Assembly: GCF_947496855.1 (NCBI RefSeq)
Contig: NZ_CANMED010000008.1
Span: forward strand, 388,509 to 452,508
Reading direction: 5' to 3'
DNA: 64,000 bases
From: an uncultured Aquimarina sp.
GTDB taxonomy: Bacteria; Bacteroidota; Bacteroidia; Flavobacteriales; Flavobacteriaceae
Part shown: one piece after another, positions 9,187 to 17,292 of the stretch
Layout: the number at the start of each line of letters is the position of its first letter
Numbering within the stretch: position 1 is the stretch's first letter
The notes under the pieces: generated by a model
Told to the model about the DNA's origin: nothing
Seen by the model: the letters and a program-made list of their open reading frames with translations, nothing else
Databases searched by the model: none
Program-made: the position numbers and the translations under genes

Positions 9187-9840
9187 ATGAAATTAACTCT
9201 TAAAACCCATTCTAACCTTGCGATCTATTTCATATCATTTCTTTGTTTTACATTAGTTTCTGCTCAAGAAAAGCCGGTATATTTGATCGAAGATGTTCAA
9301 AAAAAACGTACGGTTGTTTATGTACAAAATGACACCAACTCTGACAAAAGTGTTTTTCTCAAAATAGACCCTATAGGTTATCGAAGAAGTGCACAACGCC
9401 CAATCATCAAAAACATCCCAGCTAACAGTAAGGTACAAATGATGATTTTAATTCCGCTTACGGATATGGCATCTTCATATACCTACAACCTTATTGTTAA
9501 TAAAGAATTGGAAAACATTGATGTTAAGCGACAAAAAGAGAAGCCAAAAGAAATTATATTTCAAAACATATCAAAGCATAACTTCTATGTTTACACTAAA
9601 CAAAATTGTAAACGATGTGATATGTTAATCCAAAAACTAAAGAATAAAAAAATTGATTTTCTCGAGATTGATGTCAATAGTAAAAATGATTTGTTGTCTC
9701 CTATATTTTTGAAAAAACTGGAAGATGAAGGACACACTAGAGAAAACATAGAACTTCCGTTTGTTAAAAAGAATAAAACATTATACTATCCTATCCCTGA
9801 TTTTGATTCATTTATTCAGGAAATCACTAAAAAGTCATAA
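9187..9840 (+). CDS. Secreted protein with C-terminal glutaredoxin-like domain
   Basis: A 217-residue protein with a signal peptide (about 1-26, ending SAQ). Residues about 28-115 form a beta-rich N-terminal region I do not recognise. Residues about 132-215 resemble glutaredoxin: NFYVYTKQNCKRCDML with the pair C141-x-x-C144, KKIDFLEIDVNS, and ENIELPFV in place of the usual TVPQVF. It is probably periplasmic or surface-exposed and redox active. It follows the metal importer by 75 nt on the same strand, so it may be part of that operon. Confidence 0.7.
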   Translation: MKLTLKTHSNLAIYFISFLCFTLVSAQEKPVYLIEDVQKKRTVVYVQNDTNSDKSVFLKIDPIGYRRSAQRPIIKNIPANSKVQMMILIPLTDMASSYTYNLIVNKELENIDVKRQKEKPKEIIFQNISKHNFYVYTKQNCKRCDMLIQKLKNKKIDFLEIDVNSKNDLLSPIFLKKLEDEGHTRENIELPFVKKNKTLYYPIPDFDSFIQEITKKS

Positions 9841-10082
9841 TAATAAGGAAAATTACACATTGTTTACAGAAATAAAACGTTTAGACAAAAAAGATTTCAG
9901 GTAAATGAATCCAGGATTTAATTGGATTTAGGAATACCCGTTTAATAAGCAAAAACAATCTAAAATTCCAAAATTCCAATTTATGACTTTTAAAGCTCAG
10001 TAAAACTCATTTTAATAAACCTTTCTCAACCATGCCAAATGTAAAAACTGAAAAAGGCTTATTATTTTATACACCTTATTTG

Positions 10083-10913
10083 TTATAATCTTGGCAACCA
10101 CATTCCCATTGTAGCTGCAAACACTCCGATTCCGGTAAGCACAGTAAGTATTAGAAGAAAAGCAGATATAACAACCTTAAGTAAGGTACTCTTTTTTTCT
10201 TTCGCATAGAGATACATTTCCAGAATAATAAGAGGCACTACGTATTGTCCAATCCCAAGAAAAACAAGAAATGGTCCTCTAAACGTTTCTGGATCAAAAC
10301 CTACTGGTTCGCCGTGAATAAAAAGCCACAACATTAATCCGATTCTAAAAAACCAAACTCCATTTACTACCAAAAATAAACGTAATGCCCAACGACGATG
10401 CGAATCAAATTTACGAGCAACTGCAGTACGCCAGGCCAAAACCGCAAAAAACATAATGAGAACTCCATTAAAACTTACACTGATGTCACCAACAAGTCCA
10501 CTAATCGTTCCTTTTGTAATAACCATATAGGCGCCGCTAAAACTAATTACAAATGCAGTTAAAATATACAATCGCCCATTCCAGCGATGAAATGAGCGAG
10601 CTCGATTTCTGATTTGAGGAACAAATTGCAGTGGTCCGCCAACCATCATAATAACTGCCAATAAAAGATGTATCGCAACTGCTGTATTACCCATAGTTTC
10701 TCCTGAGACATATCCATGCGGTAACACACGATTCCATTTCATAAAGTCGCCATCTATGGCTGCGCCTCCATAAAAAGCAATGACATAATATGCAAAGATC
10801 CATTGACCTAATACGGCAATTATAAACCAAAACTGAACTGAAATACTCAGTGTTTTGTTTACCCACACATTTGAGTTTTTTAAAGTGCTCATAGCACTGG
10901 TAATAGAATTCAT
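10083..10913 (-). CDS. DUF2306 family membrane protein
   Basis: A 276-residue integral membrane protein with about seven hydrophobic segments. The order (a first helix, HLLLAVIMMVGGPLQFVPQIRNRARSFHRWNGRLY, then paired helices with RKFDSHRRWALRLFLVVNG) matches DUF2306 proteins. His residues in the two loops (SFHRWNGR, DSHRRWALR) are conserved in the family and suggest heme or metal coordination, but no function is established. Its 5' leader carries a hairpin and short tandem repeat that are also found in front of the next gene upstream (11668). Confidence 0.8.
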   Translation of the reverse strand: MNSITSAMSTLKNSNVWVNKTLSISVQFWFIIAVLGQWIFAYYVIAFYGGAAIDGDFMKWNRVLPHGYVSGETMGNTAVAIHLLLAVIMMVGGPLQFVPQIRNRARSFHRWNGRLYILTAFVISFSGAYMVITKGTISGLVGDISVSFNGVLIMFFAVLAWRTAVARKFDSHRRWALRLFLVVNGVWFFRIGLMLWLFIHGEPVGFDPETFRGPFLVFLGIGQYVVPLIILEMYLYAKEKKSTLLKVVISAFLLILTVLTGIGVFAATMGMWLPRL

Positions 10914-10928
10914 AACTGTTCGTTTTTA

Positions 10929-10977
10929 AGTTCACCTAAGGCGAACTGATTGATGATTGATGATTGATGATTGATGA
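10929..10977 (-). promoter_or_regulatory. 5' leader hairpin plus TGATTGA tandem repeat (copy A)
   Basis: On the transcript of the DUF2306 gene, 15 nt before the start codon, an 8-bp stem AGTTCGCC/GGTGAACT closes a 3-nt loop (10929-10947) and contains one G-U pair. Four to five units of the 7-mer TGATTGA flank it (10948-10977). The same hairpin, repeat and following AACGAACAGTTATG context occur upstream of the gene starting at 11668. It is not a terminator, because no U tract follows. Confidence 0.55.
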
Positions 10978-10990
10978 TAAATTATTTGAT

Positions 10991-11668
10991 TTAAACCGTT
11001 TCTTGAAGTTTATAAGTACTATTAAATCCTCTGATGATGAGCCATGCTATAAACGTCATTTGACTTATTGCCATAGGCATGTATAGGTACATGGACCCTG
11101 TTCCAAAAATTGTGCTTAGTACATTGATAAAAATCAAAATAGCGGCAAAAAAACATAAGACTGATAAAATTCTAGGAACAAATCTTGACTTAAACATTAA
11201 ATAATAAAAGATAGATAGCGGAACACTAGCAACGAGTAAATCCATCATATGAACCCATCCTCTTGTTCCTTGTAAAATTTTCCCTAAAGTTTCAAGATTA
11301 TTAGCATCAGACACGCTAAGTTCTTGGTATTGTTCACTGAAAGATACTAAAGATAGTATGATCGTATTATCAATAACACTAATAACGAAAAGAATTACAC
11401 TAAAGCTTAGATACCAAAATGACATACCTCTGTTCAGTTTTTTAAAAGTTGGAAAAAGCATAATCGCCACACCAACACCTATCGTTTTAGTAATGATAAT
11501 GAGAAGTACCGAAACTAATACTTGGTTCGTGTTTTCCGAAATCTTCGTAATAAAATCAGAAACAAAAATTAAAGGTCCCAATAAAGAAACATTTATTAGG
11601 ATCCCAAGGATCATTTGTATCAGAAGGAAAACACCTGTTATTCTTCCTATTTTTTTGATTGAATACAT
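10991..11668 (-). CDS. DUF4386-like integral membrane protein
   Basis: A 225-residue protein with about six hydrophobic helices, starting RITGVFLLIQMILGILINV. The layout, with a long non-membrane loop containing LGKILQGTRGWVHMMDLL, resembles DUF4386 proteins, which have no known reaction. It is separated from the DUF2306 gene by 77 nt, and both have a near-identical leader just before the ATG. They may be co-regulated or have been assembled by duplication of that leader. Confidence 0.65.
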   Translation of the reverse strand: MYSIKKIGRITGVFLLIQMILGILINVSLLGPLIFVSDFITKISENTNQVLVSVLLIIITKTIGVGVAIMLFPTFKKLNRGMSFWYLSFSVILFVISVIDNTIILSLVSFSEQYQELSVSDANNLETLGKILQGTRGWVHMMDLLVASVPLSIFYYLMFKSRFVPRILSVLCFFAAILIFINVLSTIFGTGSMYLYMPMAISQMTFIAWLIIRGFNSTYKLQETV

Positions 11669-11683
11669 AACTGTTCGTTTTTT

Positions 11684-11722
11684 AGTCCACCTAGGGTGAA
11701 CTGATTGATGATTGATTTGATT
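11684..11722 (-). promoter_or_regulatory. 5' leader hairpin plus TGATTGA repeat (copy B)
   Basis: This second copy of the leader seen at 10929 has stem AGTTCACC/GGTGGACT (11684-11702), again 8 bp with one U-G wobble at a different position from copy A. It is followed by two to three TGATTGA units and lies the same distance from the start codon at 11668. Because the two copies differ only where pairing survives as wobble, the stem itself seems to be kept. Confidence 0.55.
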
Positions 11723-11764
11723 GATAATGTATTATTTGTGTTCTATACGCTATTCTATTTATAA

Positions 11765-12310
11765 TTAGTTTGAAAAAGTTATTTCTTTAGAATTCCCTTT
11801 TAGATTTATTTTAGCATTAGAGGCAGTTTTACATTTCACCAACTCATACGTTACTTCTAAATCACCTGTACTTTCCCCCTTAAACTCAAGTATTAATTCT
11901 TTTCCGGTTACTATTCCAATAGTTTTAAAATATGCTGTCGAACTTACTTTTACCGTGTCCAAATGATGATTAGAAATAAATACTTTTATGGTATCATCCG
12001 TATTGATGCTTTTTATTTTTTCTATTATTAAGGTTCCATGATTTACCTTTGTTTTTATATGAGGTATAAAATTTTCAGGAGCTTCAATGGTAACTTGTTT
12101 TATACTATCTTGTTTAAAATACACCCTGATGTTATCCCGTACATCTATACTTCTAAAATTAGGAGTGCTCCTAGTTTTGGAGATGACAGAACCTACTTTT
12201 TCAATTACTCCATTCCTCACATAATTATGTGTAGAAAACTGAAGTACCGTAAAATAAAGGAAGATTGCCCCCAGTACACCTAGCAGAATCAGATTACTTC
12301 TTTTCATCAT
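11765..12310 (-). CDS. DUF2807 (head GIN) domain exported protein
   Basis: A 181-residue protein with an N-terminal membrane/signal segment (residues 4-22) followed by a repetitive beta structure. RSIDVRDNIRVYFKQDS, VTIEAPENFIPHI and KTKVNHGTLIIEK are typical of the DUF2807 putative adhesin-head domain, with later strands of beta-helix type (LILEFKGESTGDLEV, ASNAKINLKGNS). The function is unknown. It is the last gene of the GntR/ABC operon and overlaps the GntR gene by 17 nt, a link that recurs in flavobacteria. Confidence 0.75.
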   Translation of the reverse strand: MMKRSNLILLGVLGAIFLYFTVLQFSTHNYVRNGVIEKVGSVISKTRSTPNFRSIDVRDNIRVYFKQDSIKQVTIEAPENFIPHIKTKVNHGTLIIEKIKSINTDDTIKVFISNHHLDTVKVSSTAYFKTIGIVTGKELILEFKGESTGDLEVTYELVKCKTASNAKINLKGNSKEITFSN

Positions 12311-12674
12311 CTATATCGTTTACATATTGATCATATGTGTTTTTAAACTCTTCAAACTTTATATCCAATAGCTTCATTTTTTTAACCACATCCGGCAACA
12401 TCTCCTCCATAAACTCTTTTCTTTTAATATCAAGTACTGTTTGATATCCATTTTTGGAAACGAAATATCCTATTCCTCTTTTATTATAAACTACCTTTTC
12501 ATCCTGCAAATGATTAAAAGCTCGTATAGCTGTATTTGGATTAACTTCCACCATAACAGCAATTTCTCTCACAGATGGTATCCTTTCATCTTCTTTCCAT
12601 TTTCTGGCAAGAATATTTTCATAAAACACATCCACTATCTGTAGATAAATAGGTTTACTATTATCAAAATCCAT
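12294..12674 (-). CDS. GntR family (YtrA-type) transcriptional regulator
   Basis: A 126-residue protein with a complete GntR winged helix (IYLQIVDVFYENILARKW, RIPSVREIAVMVEVNPNTAIRAF, GIGYFV) and only a short C-terminal helix of about 50 residues. That size is diagnostic of the YtrA subgroup, which represses neighbouring ABC transporter operons. It sits between the ABC permease (2 nt upstream) and the DUF2807 gene. A near-perfect palindrome of the YtrA type lies at the operon promoter (14269-14292), supporting autorepression. Confidence 0.92.
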   Translation of the reverse strand: MDFDNSKPIYLQIVDVFYENILARKWKEDERIPSVREIAVMVEVNPNTAIRAFNHLQDEKVVYNKRGIGYFVSKNGYQTVLDIKRKEFMEEMLPDVVKKMKLLDIKFEEFKNTYDQYVNDIDDEKK

Positions 12675-12676
12675 AC

Positions 12677-13429
12677 TTACACCTCCTTTTCTACCATCTT
12701 ACAATAGGCTACAAAAAGCATTACTGGTCCAAAAAGCCCAATAAAAAACAACATCCCAAATAATGAAAAATCATTTTGAGCCATACCAAAAGCTTCGGAA
12801 GCAAATGTATCTCCAAGATGTACATCATATCGATAATTAAGCATTGTAAAAAGAATGAGATTATAGATAATTACTCCGAAAAACACCATGACAAAAACCA
12901 ATAATGTTTTACCTATTCTATTCTTTTTAAATGTTAAAGCACCAACAAGGAAAACTGGTTGAATAATACAAAAGAACATTACAAGACCTAGATACTCACC
13001 TGATAGCATCGGGAGCAAATGAAAATCCGTACCAAAAAGAACACCCCCAATTAGTATGGCAAATTGTCCTGCCAAAAAACTAAGAATTGAAAATACTATT
13101 GTATACAAAATAGTTGCTGTAAACCAAATGGCTGCCATCCTCTCATACACAGAAACCGGAAGTACAAAATATAAATGATTGGCTTTAGGATCGTGGGATT
13201 CTTTACAAATAAAAAATGTAAGCAATACGCCTAAAGGAATATAAAACAACCCAAAAACACTGATAAACTCTCCTACGGATATACGATAATCCTCTCTTAG
13301 GTTAATTAAGAAAAAAATAAAAAGAATAGCACTTACTACAATCAAAGCAGTACTAATATTGCTTTTTCTAATGGTTAGATCTCTACGAATAAAATGATAG
13401 ATTCTTCTATAACTAAATTGATGTGTCAT
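12677..13429 (-). CDS. ABC transporter membrane subunit (unclassified permease)
   Basis: A 250-residue protein with six hydrophobic helices and no catalytic motif. It overlaps the preceding ABC ATPase gene by 17 nt and is followed 2 nt later by the GntR gene, so it is the membrane partner of that ATPase. ICKESHDPKANHLYFVLPVSVYERM in the loop after helix 2 resembles ABC-2-type export permeases of YtrC/bacteriocin-efflux type. The substrate is unknown; antimicrobial or cell-envelope stress export is the usual role of YtrA-linked systems. Confidence 0.75.
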   Translation of the reverse strand: MTHQFSYRRIYHFIRRDLTIRKSNISTALIVVSAILFIFFLINLREDYRISVGEFISVFGLFYIPLGVLLTFFICKESHDPKANHLYFVLPVSVYERMAAIWFTATILYTIVFSILSFLAGQFAILIGGVLFGTDFHLLPMLSGEYLGLVMFFCIIQPVFLVGALTFKKNRIGKTLLVFVMVFFGVIIYNLILFTMLNYRYDVHLGDTFASEAFGMAQNDFSLFGMLFFIGLFGPVMLFVAYCKMVEKEV

Positions 13430-14264
13430 AATACTTCTTTTTCAATACTTGGTTTATCCTATCCGATTCATTAAGCACAGCATTAAATAACAACTCTAGA
13501 TCAACCTCTGTTTCATCTTTATCTAGCTTTGGCAAAACCGCCTTTCCTCCTAACGATGGTTCACCATAGATAATAGCGTGCTTATCTTTTTCTATAGGCT
13601 TACCAAACCATAGATATTCTGAAACTTCAAAAAGTGATTCATCAAAGATTACTTTAGATTGATCCAGTATCACTAAATGATTAATCAAACTATGTAAATC
13701 TCTAACCTGATGTGTTGCTATAACAATACATTTCCCTTGATCCGCAATTCTTGCTATTATTTTTCTAAACTGACTTTTGGATGGAATATCAAGTCCATTG
13801 GTAGGTTCATCCATCATCAATAATTTTGTATTGGTCGCAACCCCAAAAGCTATTAATACTTTTTTCTTCTGACCAAACGATAAAGTTGTGATATTCTCAT
13901 CTGGAGAAAGATGAAATTCTTTTATCAACTCATAAAATTGGTCCTTAGAAAACTCAGGATAGAAAACAGAATTCATCTCTTCATACTTAGAAATTTTTAG
14001 CGCTGATAACTCAAAATCTTCTGGAATAAAGAACACTTCCTGAAGACATCTGATATGCTTCCTAGATACATTCTCTCCAAAAACCTCACAAGCCCCCCCT
14101 TTTGGAAACAGTAATCCTGTTATAATTTTCATCAGGGTACTTTTTCCTTCACCATTTCTACCAAACAACCCATAAATATTTCCTGACTCAAAACTTAATG
14201 ACACATCATTAAGGATTGTTTTACTCTTTGGATAGCGAAATCTAAGGTTTTCAATTTTAATCAT
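13413..14264 (-). CDS. ABC transporter ATP-binding protein
   Basis: A 283-residue ATPase, first gene of the operon. Walker A is GLFGRNGEGKST (about residues 34-45), signature LSFGQKKK, Walker B LLMMDEPTNGLD, and switch His in IATHQVRDLH. The C-terminal extension after residue 215 is longer than in the minimal domain. It drives the permease encoded next. Transcription likely starts from the promoter at 14294-14323, giving a leader of about 23 nt that contains the operator. Confidence 0.92.
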   Translation of the reverse strand: MIKIENLRFRYPKSKTILNDVSLSFESGNIYGLFGRNGEGKSTLMKIITGLLFPKGGACEVFGENVSRKHIRCLQEVFFIPEDFELSALKISKYEEMNSVFYPEFSKDQFYELIKEFHLSPDENITTLSFGQKKKVLIAFGVATNTKLLMMDEPTNGLDIPSKSQFRKIIARIADQGKCIVIATHQVRDLHSLINHLVILDQSKVIFDESLFEVSEYLWFGKPIEKDKHAIIYGEPSLGGKAVLPKLDKDETEVDLELLFNAVLNESDRINQVLKKKYYDTSI

Positions 14265-14268
14265 AACC

Positions 14269-14292
14269 AGTGTATTAGTTATCTAGTACACT
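14269..14292. promoter_or_regulatory. GntR/YtrA-type operator
   Basis: An inverted repeat AGTGTATTAG-N4-CTAGTACACT with 9 of 10 positions matching between arms. It lies between the -7 element and the start codon of the ABC operon, over the expected transcription start. The operon encodes a YtrA-type GntR protein, and members of that subfamily bind palindromes of this general form, so this is a strong candidate autoregulatory site. Confidence 0.7.
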
Positions 14293-14293
14293 T

Positions 14294-14323
14294 CAAAATT
14301 AACTAAATCAACTAATTAAACAA
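14294..14323 (-). promoter_or_regulatory. Bacteroidota sigma-A type promoter of the GntR/ABC operon
   Basis: On the minus strand TTG, a 19-nt spacer and TAATTTTG match the TTG-N19-TAnnTTTG consensus of flavobacterial housekeeping promoters. The GntR operator begins one base downstream, so the repressor would block RNA polymerase at the start site. Confidence 0.7.
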
Positions 14324-14438
14324 ATTTTTTAATGAATTTTTTTTAATTACTGTATAAGAAACTACCTAAAAGTGTTGTACTTACAGTAATTACACTCTAG
14401 TTTGCTTATTCTTGAAATAGGTGATTGAATAAAAAAAA

Positions 14439-15149
14439 TCAAAACAACACGACTTCTGTATATATCTGTTCGTTATGCAGTTCAATAACTCTATACCCAA
14501 ATGTATTATTATGTACTTTAATTTCTTCTGGATCTTTTTCTACTTGATACGACGCAGCTGGTGTAATATATTGTGTTATATTCTCATAACTACGATAATC
14601 TTCCATATGATAATGTCCGCAGAAAACAGTAATATCATTAGGAACTTCTTGTAATGCATCCTGAATTTTCTCTCTATTCTTTAAAGCAAATCTTGTATCT
14701 ATGACTGTAGGTATGGGTAAAATAGGGTGATGAATAAATAATAGTATTTTTTTCAAAGTTATCAACTCTGTTTGCAACCATTTCAGCTGTTTATTACTTA
14801 TATCTTCAGTACTAGAGTCTAAAAAAATACATTTAAAAAAACCAAGTTCCCAACAATAAAAAAGTTCCTTAGGATCCCTGTGCGAATCATTTTTATAATG
14901 TTTTATTACTTCAGAAAAATTATCGTGGTTTCCTAAAGAAATTGATAATTGATAATTTTTTAGAGATTCAAAAAACCAGGAGTTTGATGATTTTTTACCG
15001 ATATCACCTCCATAGACAACCTCTTCTATACTCCTGGATTTCAAATCTTTTAGGATAGTTTTCCAGTTTTTTCTTGAATCCACACCGAGCGTTTCAGGAA
15101 AATCTTCATCTAAATGAATATCGGTAATATATGCTATCTTTTTAATCAC
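14439..15149 (-). CDS. Calcineurin-like metallophosphoesterase
   Basis: A 236-residue protein with all five metallophosphoesterase motifs: D10-x-H12 (YITDIHLDE), GGDIG, LGNHDN, HHP (LFIHHPILP) and GHYH. The two-metal centre is therefore intact. The size and motif spacing fit the Icc/3',5'-cyclic-nucleotide phosphodiesterase-like group, but substrates in this family vary (cAMP, nucleotides, phosphoproteins). Cytosolic. It is a single gene with free intergenic DNA on both sides. Confidence 0.88.
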   Translation of the reverse strand: MIKKIAYITDIHLDEDFPETLGVDSRKNWKTILKDLKSRSIEEVVYGGDIGKKSSNSWFFESLKNYQLSISLGNHDNFSEVIKHYKNDSHRDPKELFYCWELGFFKCIFLDSSTEDISNKQLKWLQTELITLKKILLFIHHPILPIPTVIDTRFALKNREKIQDALQEVPNDITVFCGHYHMEDYRSYENITQYITPAASYQVEKDPEEIKVHNNTFGYRVIELHNEQIYTEVVLF

Positions 15150-15617
15150 AAAGGGAATGTAAGAATTTTAAACGAATCTGTTTAACATTCTCATATATAG
15201 CACAAAGTATTTATCTCTTCAGGTACCAAGGGAATTTTTACATAATTAGTGAATTCCCCTAGCTTTTTGCAGTAATACTTTTTCTATTTTCTCTATTTAT
15301 ATTCACATCAAATTCATCCAATTTATTATCTGTTATCAATAGTTACCCATCCGTTTCGGAATAAGATAATGAAAAACATTTGATGCTTCATCAATACATC
15401 TATTGGTCTCCAATTTAATATTGCGAATGATATTGAGCCTAATTCGTGTAAGAAAAACAAAATGTATTACATAAAAAATCACTCTATGATTTTACAATAA
15501 AAATCAAATCAAAGTGAATACTAAATAATTAGAATTGATAAAGATATAGTTTAATCATTCTTACAAGATCCTATATAATGTTTCTATCTTTGTATCAATT
15601 ATTAAAATAAATGAATT
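15150..15617. other. Intergenic region with marR promoter
   Basis: No coding frame is convincing in these 468 bases. A weak hairpin with arms AAGGGAATT and AATTCCCCT lies at 15228-15260. A -7-like TATCTTTG is at 15585-15592, about 25 nt before the marR start, but no TTG sits at the right distance upstream. Confidence 0.5.
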
Positions 15618-16115
15618 TTGAAATACATTGAAATACTTGTCAAACTACGTAAAATAATTCGCTCTATTAATCTGGAAAGTAAAAAGATCGAAAAGGAGTT
15701 TGGTATTAGTATTCCTCAATTATTGGTTTTACAATTTTTATCAGAAAGAGAAGACTATAGAGCTTCTGCTAAGGAAATTAGAGTCTATATCAATCTCAAT
15801 GCAAGTACAGTTTCTGGAATTATTAGTCGTTTAGAACTAAAAGGGCTAGTTGCGAAATTACCTAAACCTAACGACAAAAGGACCACCTACATCACTCTTA
15901 CTGCAAAAGGAGCAGACGTGTTACATCGATCCCCAACCACTTTACAGGAAAAGACGACAGAAAAACTACAGAAACTCACCCAGGAACAAATCAACGAACT
16001 TGATCGTAACATAGAATTATTAGCATCTATTATGGATGCCGAAAATATGGATGCAGCTCCATTGATTACTATTAAAGAGATGACCTCTGAAAAAGATAAG
16101 TCTTCAAAACAATAA
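15618..16115 (+). CDS. MarR family transcriptional regulator
   Basis: A 165-residue winged-helix regulator. The recognition region ASAKEIRVYINLNASTVSGIISRLELKGLV and wing KPNDKRTTYITLTAKG are typical of MarR. The start is a TTG; the ATG at 15611 is in another frame that stops after six codons. No cysteine sensor pair is obvious. The protein ends with a charged, disordered tail. Downstream lie two palindromes with the core TTTCTATAGAAA and three small same-strand genes, a likely regulon. Confidence 0.9.
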   Translation: MKYIEILVKLRKIIRSINLESKKIEKEFGISIPQLLVLQFLSEREDYRASAKEIRVYINLNASTVSGIISRLELKGLVAKLPKPNDKRTTYITLTAKGADVLHRSPTTLQEKTTEKLQKLTQEQINELDRNIELLASIMDAENMDAAPLITIKEMTSEKDKSSKQ

Positions 16116-16217
16116 TATTACATCACTTTTCTTTTACCATTTTTCTCTTTAGAAAGGTTTAAACATTGTACATCCTCTGTTATAATGATTCATTGTGCTA
16201 CAGCCGTTTTTAATTAT

Positions 16218-16229
16218 TTTCTATAGAAA
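16218..16229. promoter_or_regulatory. Palindrome TTTCTATAGAAA, candidate MarR site 1
   Basis: A perfect 12-bp palindrome in the marR-16406 intergenic region. The same core forms the centre of a longer palindrome 103 nt downstream. MarR dimers bind symmetric AT-rich sites of this kind, so the pair probably belongs to the adjacent regulator. That link is inferred from position. Confidence 0.5.
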
Positions 16230-16314
16230 TAAAAACCTAAAAAAGTTCATGTAAATCACCCAAAAACATTTCAAAAACCCTATTATTTAAAGATTTAAAT
16301 AAAATTATATCGTT

Positions 16315-16338
16315 AAATAGTTTCTATAGAAACTATTT
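16315..16338. promoter_or_regulatory. 24-bp perfect palindrome, candidate MarR site 2
   Basis: AAATAGTTTCTA followed by its exact reverse complement, 24 bp without mismatch. It sits 68 nt before the start of the small gene at 16406, where a repressor or activator would act. It shares its 12-bp core with the palindrome at 16218. Confidence 0.6.
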
Positions 16339-16405
16339 TTCACTAAATTCGCAGAACTCTTACGTGTATGAACGTAATTAATTTTGTTTAATTAAAAAGA
16401 TCAGT

Positions 16406-16762
16406 ATGAAAAAGGAAACTTATTTGGATAAAGCATTAGCCTGGGCAGAGAAAAGAGCGACGATATCGCTAAAAGCTGTTCTTGATGGTTATGAAGATCC
16501 AAAAGTTTTCAGAAGTACAAAAACAGACCTCAAGATACAACCGGATATGTCTTTCACGACACATGGTGGATCTAAACACTTTTCTGATATTGCCTTAAAA
16601 AGCGAAGATGACAAAACATTGGTAATACGATGGAAATTATTAGGTTTTATGGCACAGATGAAAAGAGGAAAATTGCATTTATTAACTCCACGAGGACACA
16701 AATCTTTTACAGAAAAATTAGTAGCCCGGCATAATATCAATGCTGTTATACATTCCATTTAA
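16406..16762 (+). CDS. Conserved-looking hypothetical protein, possible MarR target
   Basis: A 118-residue basic, soluble protein with no signal peptide or membrane helix. I do not recognise the family with certainty. The central stretch SFTTHGGSKHFSDIAL, followed by IRWKLLGFMAQMKRGKLHLLTPRGHKSF, has the compact alternating pattern of a real folded domain, and the codon use matches its neighbours. It is first of three small genes behind the 24-bp palindrome, so it probably responds to the MarR protein. Confidence 0.75.
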   Translation: MKKETYLDKALAWAEKRATISLKAVLDGYEDPKVFRSTKTDLKIQPDMSFTTHGGSKHFSDIALKSEDDKTLVIRWKLLGFMAQMKRGKLHLLTPRGHKSFTEKLVARHNINAVIHSI

Positions 16763-16816
16763 ACGCTACGTTCATTCTTACCCAAAATAAATTACAATAA
16801 TAATCAAAATCAATAT

Positions 16817-16990
16817 ATGTCAGTAAACACATTTATTCCGCAAAATAACGGAAGAACAATAAAAACAAAAGATGGAAGAAAAGTAAAAAATGAAATCGAT
16901 TACTGGAAAACAGAAATTAACGGCAGAAAATGCCAAGAATTTTCTGAAATGTCCTACTGGGAAGTTGTTTGCACCAGTAATGCACTATAA
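16817..16990 (+). CDS. Small hypothetical protein of 57 residues
   Basis: ATG at 16817 gives a 57-codon frame ending TAA at 16990. It starts 54 nt after the gene at 16406, and the next small gene follows 43 nt later. The product is hydrophilic with three Trp/Tyr-rich spots (IDYWKTEING, SYWEVVCT) and two cysteines. No family is recognised. Regular spacing with its neighbours and lack of competing frames support it as real, at moderate confidence. Confidence 0.5.
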   Translation: MSVNTFIPQNNGRTIKTKDGRKVKNEIDYWKTEINGRKCQEFSEMSYWEVVCTSNAL

Positions 16991-17033
16991 TAAAATAACC
17001 AACTGATAACCGATCGACAACCTAATATATTTT

Positions 17034-17225
17034 ATGAAAATAATTAAGATTAAAAGAAAAACCGAAGCTAAAAACATTCATTCTAAAAATATGGGTAGAT
17101 TAAGTGCTCAGGTAACGTCTATCAAGAAATACTTATTAGGAATTCCAATCACCACACTCCATAAATATAGAGAAACGTATTATGGTGAAATAAAAGATTG
17201 CAAGGATTGTTTAATACACGCATAA
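17034..17225 (+). CDS. Small basic hypothetical protein of 63 residues
   Basis: A Lys/Arg-rich protein with no membrane segment and a C-terminal KDCKDCLIHA motif with a CxxC-like Cys pair. It is the last of three small genes after marR and is followed 16 nt later by a strong terminator hairpin, which supports its being the end of a real transcription unit. Function unknown. Confidence 0.55.
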   Translation: MKIIKIKRKTEAKNIHSKNMGRLSAQVTSIKKYLLGIPITTLHKYRETYYGEIKDCKDCLIHA

Positions 17226-17241
17226 ATTATTCCGCTATTGA

Positions 17242-17292
17242 AATAAGACCAAAACCCTAATCAAGAGATCAAGGTTTTGGTCTTATTATTTT
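17242..17292 (+). terminator. Rho-independent terminator of the small-gene operon
   Basis: A 15-bp perfect stem (17242-17256 with 17273-17287, arm AATAAGACCAAAACC) and a 16-nt loop, followed by TATTATTTTTCT. It closes the 16406-17225 unit. Confidence 0.85.

Noticed and set aside
10948..10980. TGATTGATGATTGA repeats as a CRISPR-like array
   Set aside because: The units are contiguous 7-mers with no spacers; they form part of a duplicated 5' leader.
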